Origin: Clostridium sp.
GTDB taxonomy: Bacteria > Bacillota > Clostridia > Lachnospirales > Lachnospiraceae
Direction of reading: 5' to 3'
NCBI GenBank assembly: GCA_016302185.1
Contig: JAEDOC010000044.1
Coordinates: forward strand, 1-14,284
Length of the DNA: 14,284 nt
Shown here piece after piece: positions 1 through 6,866 of this stretch. Below the pieces are notes generated by a model. It ran no database searches. It was not told the origin of the DNA and saw nothing but the letters and a program-made list of their open reading frames with translations. How positions within the stretch are numbered: the first letter of the stretch is position 1; each line of letters begins with the position of its first letter. Position numbers and translations under genes: made by a program.

Positions 1-65
1 TTGGGCTAGCCGCCGCGCTAGTGGATTGGTACAATATACCATAATTGTTCAAGAAGGGACGTTTC

Positions 66-551
66 GTGCAGGAATTAAGAAGAATCACCAACCAAGCCGA
101 TTTTAATAAGGATAAAAAATACAAGAAATTTTATATATGGGCCACCTACCGATTACTTTCTGTGCAATTATTAAACATAACTGCTCTATTCGCTATAATT
201 TATCTCAGCAGTCAGATTTTTCAGTTTTGGATGCTAACAGGCATTCTTATGTATAAGGATATCTGTGGGCTGATTATAGTTTGTTTCTATCTTTTTTGGT
301 TACTACCAAGAGCAAGATTCTTTCTTAGCCGACTTAAATCTCCAAAAGTATTGGGGAGCACATATGAGTTGATTATTACAAAAGATGGTTACCAGGTTAA
401 TCATAAGACTTTTTCCTGGGAAGGTAAAAAAATAATAACTTGTAAGCATGGCATAGCAGTTTTGTCATTTTGGAACATATTACTATTATTACCAATTGAT
501 TCATTTTCAAAAGGAGAATACGATACATTAAAAACCTGGATAAAAAAATAA
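66..551 (+). CDS. Small two-helix membrane protein with YcxB-like C-terminal domain
   Basis: Function unknown. From the start chosen here the protein is about 161 residues: a basic, polar N-terminus, a hydrophobic helix at roughly residues 32-50, a second at about 61-80, then a soluble tail of some 70 residues. The tail has the pattern of YcxB-like domains: a strand followed by a KDG turn, a Trp (FSWEG), and near the end a hydrophobic strand running into LLPIDSF. The open frame also allows TTG at 45, directly after a stop codon at 42-44. I prefer GTG at 66 because AAGAAGGGA (51-59) lies 6-8 nt before it. It is the only plus-strand gene and faces the TetR operon convergently. It is AT-rich: bases 121-180 are 18/60 G+C, against 29/60 at 4741-4800. 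It may be a recent arrival, or the intact part of a protein whose normal N-terminus is missing. The family assignment is tentative; that it is a real coding region is likely. Confidence 0.62.
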   Translation: MQELRRITNQADFNKDKKYKKFYIWATYRLLSVQLLNITALFAIIYLSSQIFQFWMLTGILMYKDICGLIIVCFYLFWLLPRARFFLSRLKSPKVLGSTYELIITKDGYQVNHKTFSWEGKKIITCKHGIAVLSFWNILLLLPIDSFSKGEYDTLKTWIKK

Positions 552-575
552 CTTTTCCTGTTATTCTTTATTTAC

Positions 576-607
576 AAAAACAATCGGGATCTGGAAAACA
601 GATCCCG
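576..607 (-). terminator. Rho-independent terminator of the TetR operon
   Basis: A perfect 9-bp inverted repeat, CGGGATCTG (585-593) and CAGATCCCG (599-607), encloses a 5-nt loop. Read on the minus strand it is followed by ATTG and then five T (576-580). On the plus strand no T-run follows, so it serves the leftward operon and not the convergent plus-strand gene. Confidence 0.75.
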
Positions 608-616
608 GAAGGCAGG

Positions 617-682
617 TCATCCAAATAGTCCGGAGAGGACATTCTCCATGTTTTGAAAGTTCTTCCAGAAGATGAAGCTCAT
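617..682 (-). CDS. Possible 21-residue peptide overlapping the end of protein B
   Basis: The TGA stop of protein B lies inside ATGA (679-682), and that ATG opens a 21-codon frame ending in TGA at 617-619, ten bases before the operon terminator. The peptide is hydrophobic and aromatic-rich, with FIFW near the start and LSGLFG at the end. The 4-nt overlap is typical of translational coupling. There is no good Shine-Dalgarno sequence of its own, and a frame this short can occur by chance, so this is only a candidate. Confidence 0.2.
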   Translation of the reverse strand: MSFIFWKNFQNMENVLSGLFG

Positions 683-1698
683 TCTGTCAGGCAGCTTTTT
701 ACTACAATATAGCAAACGTCCTTATCCCTGTTTTGAACCTTCTGCAAAATATGTAACCGCATACCACCTAATTCTTTTTTGCTGAGTGCGGTTGGTGCGA
801 TATAGACCAAAAGAGAACCGCTTGCATCTGTCAAAATTGCTTTTTGATAGAAATATGTATTGGCTGGAAGATTAACGGAAGAAGGCGAAAAAGAAAAATC
901 AAACTCTTCTGTTTCTTCAATTTGAGAAAGATTTCCCTTCAGAAAATAATACTTTTCTGTTCCTTTTTCCATATCTTCTTTTGATAATTCCATGGAACTA
1001 TTTTTCTTAAGCGTCTGAACCTCTGATAATTCCCGCTTCTCCCAACTGCTTGTGTCATTATATTCCGCTTCACTGGCCAGCTTTATCTGATACCACATTT
1101 GACAATCATCAGCCCCCTGTTTTATCATACGGGCTGTGGCATAAATACCGCTGCTTTGTGCTCCCCATTCACTAAAATATGAGATTCTGTCTATATATTG
1201 CTCCGGAGCAGTTACTTTTTCATAGGCAGTCTCCATCTGCTCTTGTAAATCGAATATTATCTTCGAATTACTGCAGAGCTTCGATGACAATACCCAAAGT
1301 TCCGGTATCCCATTATTCAGAAGCTGCATATATTCCTTTTCTGTAATTACAGAGGAATCAACCGGTAAAAAAGTAATAACGATACCAGGAGTTCCGGCTT
1401 GAGAAACATAAGATAAGAATTGACAGTGAAACTTTTGCTCGCGATCATAAAGCTCATAACGCCAGGCCTTAGAATATGCAGCCCCTATATCACCTTCTAA
1501 TTCTGTCCCGGAATCCTCCATTATCCATTGAGACAGCTCTGCTTCGGCAACAATTCCGGAAAATTGTTCCGGAGTAGGACATTGAAGCTCTGCTGTTTTT
1601 TTATTTGCCAATATTGATATAATTCCAACAAATATGATTATAAAAGCGATAGGAAACAAAATGAAAAGTCGTTTCGTGTTCTTCATTATCATCACCAA
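679..1698 (-). CDS. Membrane-anchored protein B, unknown function, paralogue-like to protein A
   Basis: Up to 339 residues, not recognised. A short basic N-terminus precedes one hydrophobic helix (residues 11-31), after which the chain is hydrophilic, so it is probably an extracytoplasmic domain on an N-terminal anchor. No lipobox Cys is seen. The C-terminus (residues 284-314) has the pattern Y-x-K-x-I-L-x-D-x-x-G-x3-V-Y-I-A-P, then LS, which recurs in protein A two genes upstream. The start is uncertain. The longest frame begins with TTG at 1698, with GGGAAGAG about ten bases before it; ATG at 1692 or 1686 is also possible, the latter preceded by GGTGAT. The gene starts 22 nt after the SRAP stop and is the last full gene before the terminator. 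Cys40, Cys92, Cys142, Cys199, Cys329 and Cys336 lie outside the helix. The role is unknown. Confidence 0.8.
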   Translation of the reverse strand: MVMIMKNTKRLFILFPIAFIIIFVGIISILANKKTAELQCPTPEQFSGIVAEAELSQWIMEDSGTELEGDIGAAYSKAWRYELYDREQKFHCQFLSYVSQAGTPGIVITFLPVDSSVITEKEYMQLLNNGIPELWVLSSKLCSNSKIIFDLQEQMETAYEKVTAPEQYIDRISYFSEWGAQSSGIYATARMIKQGADDCQMWYQIKLASEAEYNDTSSWEKRELSEVQTLKKNSSMELSKEDMEKGTEKYYFLKGNLSQIEETEEFDFSFSPSSVNLPANTYFYQKAILTDASGSLLVYIAPTALSKKELGGMRLHILQKVQNRDKDVCYIVVKSCLTE

Positions 1699-1720
1699 AA
1701 TTTTTTTGCTCTTCCCGGTA

Positions 1721-2185
1721 TCAAAAGAACATCATCTGCTCATATTCCTGTTCCCGCGTTAATAGCACCGGTGCCTTCTTTAACAGATATTCCGCAAATC
1801 CATCCTCAAAGGAACTCCATATTCCGGCCATATAGAGAATCGGGGAATCCTCCCGGCGAAACACCGCCTTCTCTTTCTTCTTATTCCACTCATAAAAATG
1901 GCCCGCCAGGATAATACAGCGGCGGTTCCGCACACAATCCCGAAATGTAACCCGCTGAAACACTGTTTCCGCCCGTGCATTGATCAGGAGTCCCTTTTTT
2001 CCGTTCTGAGGGAATCCCCAGCGCATACGCTCTGTCGTCAACCGGGCGTTTATTCCTGTCAGCACAAGCGCCTGTTCTGACGGATGAACATCTCCGGCTT
2101 CCAGCGATATTTTCTGCTCCGGATCCCGTATTACTATCCGGATTTCCTTCTCTGTATCCATATCAACATAATATCGACCGCACAT
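1721..2185 (-). CDS. SRAP (YedK/HMCES-family) protein with an apparent internal deletion
   Basis: SRAP proteins bind abasic sites in single-stranded DNA and form a thiazolidine crosslink through Cys2. Visible hallmarks are MCGR at the N-terminus (Cys2), WGFP (56-59), NARAET (69-74, with the active-site Asn), HFYEW (96-100, with the active-site Glu) and LYMAGIW (117-123). The C-terminal run AEYLLKKAPVLLTREQEYEQ followed by MMFF resembles the usual Firmicutes C-terminus ending in YEQ(M/L)xLF. What normally stands between the two, a strand of type FxILTTxAN and the HDRMP motif with the catalytic His, is absent. At 154 residues the protein is roughly 35 shorter than the family usually is. No frame here encodes HDRMP, so an in-frame deletion fits better than a frameshift. 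ATG at 2185 has GGAGA about 11 nt upstream. It lies between proteins A and B in the TetR operon. It may be a degraded or a non-reversing DNA-crosslinking variant. Confidence 0.85.
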   Translation of the reverse strand: MCGRYYVDMDTEKEIRIVIRDPEQKISLEAGDVHPSEQALVLTGINARLTTERMRWGFPQNGKKGLLINARAETVFQRVTFRDCVRNRRCIILAGHFYEWNKKKEKAVFRREDSPILYMAGIWSSFEDGFAEYLLKKAPVLLTREQEYEQMMFF

Positions 2186-2257
2186 TATCCATAATTCTCC
2201 GTTTTATATTTCTATTTTTTCTTACTGTCTTTACGCAAATTAATGCTTCGGCATGTT

Positions 2258-3052
2258 TTACTTATCGAATTCATGAATCAAAAGCACCGTGCCTTCTTTC
2301 CCCGGCAGGCAGCGCAGCTGATATCTGGCCGCAGAATCAGACAGAGATACCCCCGGGGCGATAAAAACCTCCATTTGACCGGTGGAATCCTGCAATATCC
2401 CTTTCCTATAACCATTTTGGTCGCTGGGAAAGTAGCGGTATCTCTCCTTATCCAGCCCTTCCGGCATTTTGTCTGTATAAGAAATATCACCTACACTGCC
2501 CTCGGCCTCGCCATAGAACTCCTCGGATTGATCCTTCATGGCGGATCTGACTTCATCTAATTCACAAATTGATTGATATCTGAGATAACCAGGCCGCTTC
2601 GCATCCTGCAGAAAATCCTGCCATAACTTTTCTTCTTCCAAACCAGTTCCATAAAACAATGTGGTGATCTTTTTTACATCCGTCCAAAGCACTGTCGAAG
2701 ACGCTTCCAAGTCTGCCGCGCCCAGCGATATGGGATATGCAATATCTGCGGAGTTGGCTCTCATTGATACGTCTGAGTCGCCATGAAGATCCATCACACA
2801 GGAGATTCCGTCCTGATTTTTCAGATGAATCACCTTATGCAGGTTATCCCTGCTTTGATATTCTATGAACTCCCAGGATCCGCTTATATTCTCTGTCAGC
2901 TGTTTTGCTGCCTCTTCGGAAACCGGGTAAGAAAGTACCTTATTGAGAAATCCTTCATATCCTTCTTCCGGTGCCTTCTTTCTGACCGCAAAAAGGCCTC
3001 CTCCAAGTAGCAAAACAAAAAACAAAAGAAGAAATTGTCTCTTTCTTTTCAT
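2258..3052 (-). CDS. Membrane-anchored protein A, unknown function
   Basis: 264 residues, not recognised. The N-terminus MKRKRQF followed by a hydrophobic stretch (residues 7-22) is a signal anchor or signal peptide, with no lipobox Cys; the rest is hydrophilic and presumably outside the membrane. The start is decided by the ribosome binding site: GGAGG (3059-3063) sits 6 nt before ATG at 3050-3052, while the TTG at 3058 in the longest frame touches GGAGG and cannot be used. The C-terminal segment 215-246 (YRKGILQDSTG, then VFIAP, then LS) matches the same region of protein B, so the two look like diverged paralogues. It begins 27 nt after the flavodoxin stop. A GGATAG/CTATCC stem-loop (3068-3085) straddles that stop and may set relative expression. 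Role unknown; the operon suggests envelope or stress function, which is inference. Confidence 0.83.
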   Translation of the reverse strand: MKRKRQFLLLFFVLLLGGGLFAVRKKAPEEGYEGFLNKVLSYPVSEEAAKQLTENISGSWEFIEYQSRDNLHKVIHLKNQDGISCVMDLHGDSDVSMRANSADIAYPISLGAADLEASSTVLWTDVKKITTLFYGTGLEEEKLWQDFLQDAKRPGYLRYQSICELDEVRSAMKDQSEEFYGEAEGSVGDISYTDKMPEGLDKERYRYFPSDQNGYRKGILQDSTGQMEVFIAPGVSLSDSAARYQLRCLPGKEGTVLLIHEFDK

Positions 3053-3079
3053 AAGCAACCTCCGAACGGATAGGTCTAT

Positions 3080-3589
3080 CTATCCTATGTTCCTGTACCA
3101 CTGAATCGGCCCGGACAGCTGTTCCACACTCACCCGGCTGCCGCCATGCAGCATTAAGTCCAGCATCTCATCTTCTTCCGGTGTTCGGTCTGCCTTTTCA
3201 GAAAGTGCTTTTCCTGCCGTTTTTATCATCACGTTTATCATTAATTTGTAGATTCCGTGTAGCTTTTGCCTGTCGAAGCTGCCCTGAAGCGTGAATACAG
3301 CTACGGAAGAAGGGATATGATTCCTGTCTCTGATTTCCTGAGTCTGGGATCCGGTTTTTCCCATACCGACCGCGCAGACCATGGGGATATGGAAATACTT
3401 GTCTGCCTCTTTATATCCTTTGACGCTGCCGGCCATAATCCATCCGAAATACAGAATCCTAGTCCCTTTCTCCAGCTTCTTTTTCGCCTCTGCCAAGGCA
3501 TAAACCGGTAAGTGAATCTGCTCTCCAAGCAACTCTGCGTATGTCTTTGTTGTTCCTGTATTCGTTGTATATACAATTGCACTTATCAT
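3080..3589 (-). CDS. Flavodoxin-family protein
   Basis: 169 residues with a flavodoxin-like N-terminus: a hydrophobic beta strand (ISAIVYTT) runs into the FMN phosphate-binding loop TNTGTTKTYA (residues 9-18), and FGWIMAGSVKGY near residue 50 fits the loop packing against the flavin. The LQGSFDRQKLHGIYKLMI segment resembles the GxxDxxKL region of the flavodoxin-domain group that includes HemG-like proteins. It probably binds FMN and carries electrons in the cytoplasm; the partner is unknown. The ATG lies within the stop of tetR (ATGA, 3586-3589), so the two are translationally coupled, and AGGAGGAAG precedes the start. It is repressed or induced together with tetR. The C-terminal 60 residues are less typical, so a specific enzyme activity cannot be assigned. 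Confidence 0.8.
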   Translation of the reverse strand: MISAIVYTTNTGTTKTYAELLGEQIHLPVYALAEAKKKLEKGTRILYFGWIMAGSVKGYKEADKYFHIPMVCAVGMGKTGSQTQEIRDRNHIPSSVAVFTLQGSFDRQKLHGIYKLMINVMIKTAGKALSEKADRTPEEDEMLDLMLHGGSRVSVEQLSGPIQWYRNIG

Positions 3590-4224
3590 CTTTCTTCCTC
3601 CTCTTTCGGCTGATTCCGGCGAAATGTCTTATAAAACAGTCTGACATGCGCCTCTGCGATCTTCATGTATTCTTCCTCTTTTTCCGGATGTCTGTCACAC
3701 TCTCCCAGCAGCAGCAGAATCGGCGAGTCATACATCATGGCAAGAACCTCCGGATCCTCTTCTGCCAAAACACCGGCAGCTATCATCCGACGGAATAATT
3801 CCGTGTGGTACACCTGCATCTGTCTGACATACCTCTGAGAATAAAGCTCTGACAGCTCCGGCGTACGGAACTGTTCTATCGTCATCATCCGCCGGAAACG
3901 GCTGACATATTCATCATGCAGGGAATAATCGAGCAGAGATTTCACCTTTTCCACCAGATGATCTGCTGTAATCTTCTCAAATACTCTGACATCCTGTTCC
4001 GAATTTCGGACATGAACCGAAATGGTATCTGTAAATGCGTCATACCTTCTTGCAGTTTCTTCAAAGATTGCATCGAAAATATCCTTTTTACTCTTGTAAT
4101 GCTTATATAAGGACGGTGCTTTGATCCCAACTGCGGCGGCGATCTGCTCTACCCCAACCGCATCGTATCCTCTCTGGGAAAATAAGCGCAGCGCCTCCAG
4201 AAGAATCCTCTGTTTTGTATCCAT
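3586..4224 (-). CDS. TetR/AcrR-family transcriptional repressor
   Basis: 212 residues. The N-terminal domain is a standard TetR DNA-binding domain: ILLEALRLFSQRGYDAVGVEQIA, then the helix-turn-helix at about residues 24-45 with KAPSLYKHYKSKKDIF, the family's recognition-helix signature. The C-terminal part is a variable ligand and dimerisation domain, so the inducer cannot be predicted. ATG at 4224 follows AAGGAGAGAGG. It is the first gene of the operon and overlaps the flavodoxin start by 4 nt. The promoter just upstream is covered by two AGCT inverted repeats, so it very probably represses itself and the downstream flavodoxin, A, SRAP and B genes. Nothing links it to a drug efflux pump; no pump gene is nearby in the operon. 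Confidence 0.93.
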   Translation of the reverse strand: MDTKQRILLEALRLFSQRGYDAVGVEQIAAAVGIKAPSLYKHYKSKKDIFDAIFEETARRYDAFTDTISVHVRNSEQDVRVFEKITADHLVEKVKSLLDYSLHDEYVSRFRRMMTIEQFRTPELSELYSQRYVRQMQVYHTELFRRMIAAGVLAEEDPEVLAMMYDSPILLLLGECDRHPEKEEEYMKIAEAHVRLFYKTFRRNQPKEEEER

Positions 4225-4256
4225 GATCCTCTCTCCTTCTTTTGGTTAAATCATTT

Positions 4257-4299
4257 AGCTAAAATATTTTAGCTTATTATAAGCTAATTATTATTAGCT
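4257..4299. promoter_or_regulatory. Tandem palindromic operators, probable TetR binding sites
   Basis: Four AGCT half-sites lie at 4257, 4271, 4282 and 4296. The outer pairs form two inverted repeats with the same architecture: a perfect 18-bp palindrome AGCTAAAATATTTTAGCT (4257-4274) and AGCTAA-N6-TTAGCT (4282-4299). They are 25 bp apart. The middle pair also makes a palindrome (TTAGCTTAT-T-ATAAGCTAA, 4269-4287). The first covers the predicted transcription start and the second the spacer between the -10 and -35 boxes, as expected for a repressor. Confidence 0.72.
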
Positions 4300-4304
4300 G
4301 TCAA
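4276..4304 (-). promoter_or_regulatory. Consensus sigma-A promoter of the TetR operon
   Basis: On the minus strand TTGACA (4304-4299) and TATAAT (4281-4276) are separated by exactly 17 bases; all twelve positions match the sigma-A consensus. The predicted start is near 4269, giving a leader of about 45 nt before tetR. A promoter this strong must be held down, which fits the operators lying on it. Confidence 0.85.
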
Positions 4305-4336
4305 GCGGTAAACCAGTAAAAAGTTTTTTTCATCAC

Positions 4337-4379
4337 AAAAAAGACCATGAGCCCCTCGTTTGAAGTCATCATGGTCTTT
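4337..4379 (-). terminator. Rho-independent terminator after apgM
   Basis: An 11-bp perfect inverted repeat, AAAGACCATGA (4340-4350) and TCATGGTCTTT (4369-4379), encloses an 18-nt loop. On the minus strand it runs directly into six T (4342-4337). It separates apgM from the TetR operon promoter, so the operon is transcriptionally insulated from upstream. Confidence 0.85.
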
Positions 4380-4407
4380 CCTTTTCTCTTTTTGATTTAC
4401 GGATCGT

Positions 4408-5613
4408 TTACTCTTCTTCCAGCAAATGATCGATCAGAGTATATCCATCCTTCACGAACACACCGGTCTTCTTCGCATTCTCCTCGCTGTAGAGCAGTCC
4501 GCAGCCCTCCTTCTTCCTGCTGTCATAGAGAAGATAGGGAACCGGATCGGCTACGTGGGTACGGCAGCGGATCGGCGTTGGATGATCCGGCATGATTAAG
4601 AGACGGTAGTCCTCTCCGGATGCATCCAGCTTCTCTGTCACGATACGGATCAGGCGCTGATCCAGATACCGGATCGCCTCTACCTTTCTCTCCACACTGC
4701 CCTGATGGCCCATCTCGTCGGGTGCTTCCACATGGACATAGACGAAATCAGAACCGTCCTCTAAGAGAGCTTTCACTGCAGCCTCTGCTTTTCCCTCATA
4801 ATTGGTGTGAAGACCGCCGTTGGCACCGGGTACAATCACATTTTTCATGCCGGCACCCACCGCAATTCCTTTTAACAGATCCACTGCGGAAATCATGGTG
4901 CCGATCTTTCCGGTCTTCTCATAGAAGGAGGACAAAGCCGGACGAGTGCCCGCACCCCAGAACCAGAGAGAATTTGCTTTATTTTTGCCCTCTGCCGCTC
5001 GTTTTACATTGAGCGGATGGTTATTTAAGATATCGAAGCTCTTCTTCATCATCTCACGAAGGACCGGATCCTCCGGCAGATATCCGCCAATCTTTCGGGT
5101 CAGGATATCGTGAGGCGGTGTCAGATCGGTAACCTTCCCCTTGGCCCAGATCAGCAGATGTCGGTAGCTGGTCCCCACGTAGAACTGATATTCCTCGGTC
5201 TGGAAGGCTTCCTTCACTGCCTCTAACAGAATCGCTGCATCCTCCGTGGAAATCTCATCGGAGCTGTGATCGATGATGGTTCTCTCCTCATAAGGCACAT
5301 CTTCTTCCGACAGCGTCACGATATTAGTCCGCATGGCGATATCATCACTCTTCATATCCACGCCGATGCTGAGCGCCTCCAACGGAGAACGGCCGGTATA
5401 ATAAATCTTCGGGTTATATCCCAGAACCGCTAAGTTGGCAGTATCACTGCCCGGCTTCATGCCTTCCGGAATCGTGGCCGCCAGTCCCTGCTCGGAACAC
5501 AGCGCCAGACGATCCATGGTCGGTGTCTCGGCATACTGAAGCGGTGTTTTTCCTCCGAGAGCTTCGATGGGCTCATCCGCCATACCGTCTCCCAGAATTA
5601 CCATATATTTCAT
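4408..5613 (-). CDS. apgM: Cofactor-independent phosphoglycerate mutase, ApgM type
   Basis: 401 residues of the alkaline-phosphatase superfamily, archaeal-type (ApgM) branch; members interconvert 3- and 2-phosphoglycerate with two divalent metals and no 2,3-bisphosphoglycerate. Metal and catalytic residues are visible in order: GDG (8-10), the serine nucleophile in PGSDTANLA (Ser56), YYTGRSPLEA (71-80), APDEMGHQG (Asp299, His303), MPDHPTP (Asp343, His344) and CRTHVADPVP (His353). Length and motif order are those of a complete enzyme. Some relatives in bacteria have been proposed to be homoserine kinases; no threonine-pathway gene is next to it here, so I keep the mutase call. ATG at 5613 follows AGGAGG by 8 nt. 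It has its own promoter and terminator and appears monocistronic. Confidence 0.9.
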   Translation of the reverse strand: MKYMVILGDGMADEPIEALGGKTPLQYAETPTMDRLALCSEQGLAATIPEGMKPGSDTANLAVLGYNPKIYYTGRSPLEALSIGVDMKSDDIAMRTNIVTLSEEDVPYEERTIIDHSSDEISTEDAAILLEAVKEAFQTEEYQFYVGTSYRHLLIWAKGKVTDLTPPHDILTRKIGGYLPEDPVLREMMKKSFDILNNHPLNVKRAAEGKNKANSLWFWGAGTRPALSSFYEKTGKIGTMISAVDLLKGIAVGAGMKNVIVPGANGGLHTNYEGKAEAAVKALLEDGSDFVYVHVEAPDEMGHQGSVERKVEAIRYLDQRLIRIVTEKLDASGEDYRLLIMPDHPTPIRCRTHVADPVPYLLYDSRKKEGCGLLYSEENAKKTGVFVKDGYTLIDHLLEEE

Positions 5614-5657
5614 GTTCTTTTCCTCCTGAACCTCTGATCTTTTTGCATTTAGCTATT

Positions 5658-5686
5658 ATTCTACACGTTCTTTCAGGAAAATGCAA
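5658..5686 (-). promoter_or_regulatory. Probable sigma-A promoter of apgM
   Basis: On the minus strand TTGCAT (5686-5681) and TAGAAT (5663-5658) are 17 bases apart, giving a leader of about 40 nt. The -35 region is one arm of an 8-bp inverted repeat (TTGCATTT at 5643-5650, AAATGCAA at 5679-5686) whose other arm lies in the leader, which could be a regulator site. Confidence 0.5.
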
Positions 5687-5719
5687 CTGTCTTTGTCCAG
5701 CGGACGATCTGCTGTTTTT

Positions 5720-6847
5720 CTATGCTCCCAGCCATACAGCCGCTGCAGTTAACACGGCAAGAAATCCCACATTCCACAGCGTAAAGCAGAAGAGATACTG
5801 TCCCTTTTTCTCCGGATACTCTTTCGCATAGGCCTTAAAGGAAATCAGACTGGCCAGGGAAGCAATCAGTGTCCCCAGACCGCCCAGATTGACTGCCGTC
5901 AGCAGCGTCTGATACTGATCTGTAAAGCCGGAGAGCAGGATCGCTGCCGGAACATTGCTGATGACCTGACTGGCTGCGATTCCTGTCAGCAGCTCATGGC
6001 CTCCGATCAGCTGCTCCAGAAACAGGCGCAGTACTTCCATCCGCTTCATATTGCCGATAAAGATAAAAAAGCAGATGAAGGTCAGCAACAGGAAATAGTC
6101 CGGCTTCTGAAACAGCTTCCGATCAGCTGCCGCCATCCAGAGAAGGACCGCCGCCAGCGCCGCCTGCCAGGGAAGCACATGGGCTACCACCAGAAGGCAG
6201 ATCCCAAACAGTACCAGATAAGCCGCCAGCTTTTCCTTTGGAATTTCTCTGTTGTCCTCTTCTTCCGTATTCACCATACATTCCGATAGGGTTTCCGCCT
6301 TCTCACTCCATACAGCCGCCAGAAGGAGCAGAAACGCAATTCCGGCGTAGGGAAGAACCGCCGCAAAGAAACGGGACAGAGAAATTCCGGAAATGGAATA
6401 GAGATAGATATTCTGAGGATTTCCCACCGGCGTTGCCATGCTTCCCAGATTGGCAGCAATGGTTTCCAGCGTCACGATCTTTATGAGCCGCTCTTCCCTG
6501 CCCACCATCCGGTACACCAGGATGGTGAACGGCACAAAGGTAAGGAGTGCCACATCATTGGTAATCAGCATACTGGAAAAAAAGCAGACAAAGATAAGTA
6601 ACAGCCCCAGCCGCCTTACATCCCCTGCCTTTTGAAGCAGCAGGTGACCCAGACGATCAAAGAGGCCGATGGACTGAAGTCCTGCCACCACCGACATCAG
6701 GCAGAATAACAGTGCCAGCGTCTTATAATCCGGATAGGTGAGATATTCCGCGGACGGCGGAACCACGGCCATGGAAAGCACCGCCAGCACCGCAGCCACA
6801 CAGAGCACCGTCTCCTGTTTTATCATTCGTTTTATTGTTCCGAACAT
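5720..6847 (-). CDS. ArsB/NhaD- or SLC13-like ion permease
   Basis: 375 residues, almost entirely hydrophobic, with about ten membrane segments. It has the two-fold repeated signature of the ion transporter superfamily that contains ArsB, NhaD, CitMHS and SLC13: ITNDVALLTFVPF (95-107) with MATPVGNPQN (137-146) in the first half, and FFIFIGN (260-266) with SQVISNVPAAILLSGF (293-308) in the second. A hydrophilic, acidic loop at 181-207 joins the halves. The substrate (dicarboxylate, citrate, arsenite or sodium/proton) cannot be told from sequence; no arsenic or citrate genes are nearby. At 375 residues it is shorter than most SLC13 proteins but complete at both ends. ATG at 6847 has AGAGG about 9 nt upstream. 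A stem-loop lies 20 nt before the start, between this gene and serS. Confidence 0.82.
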   Translation of the reverse strand: MFGTIKRMIKQETVLCVAAVLAVLSMAVVPPSAEYLTYPDYKTLALLFCLMSVVAGLQSIGLFDRLGHLLLQKAGDVRRLGLLLIFVCFFSSMLITNDVALLTFVPFTILVYRMVGREERLIKIVTLETIAANLGSMATPVGNPQNIYLYSISGISLSRFFAAVLPYAGIAFLLLLAAVWSEKAETLSECMVNTEEEDNREIPKEKLAAYLVLFGICLLVVAHVLPWQAALAAVLLWMAAADRKLFQKPDYFLLLTFICFFIFIGNMKRMEVLRLFLEQLIGGHELLTGIAASQVISNVPAAILLSGFTDQYQTLLTAVNLGGLGTLIASLASLISFKAYAKEYPEKKGQYLFCFTLWNVGFLAVLTAAAVWLGA

Positions 6848-6866
6848 CGTTTTGTACCTCTAAGTC

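Noticed and set aside
6..21. CTAGC-N6-GCTAG inverted repeat at the left edge as a terminator or transposon end
   Set aside because: The stem is 5 bp, no T-run follows, and no second copy or target duplication can be seen in the window.
2186..2257. Internal promoter before the SRAP gene (TTGCGT, 18 bases, TAGAAA)
   Set aside because: Both boxes match weakly, the stretch is simply AT-rich, and the gene spacing is compatible with the operon promoter.
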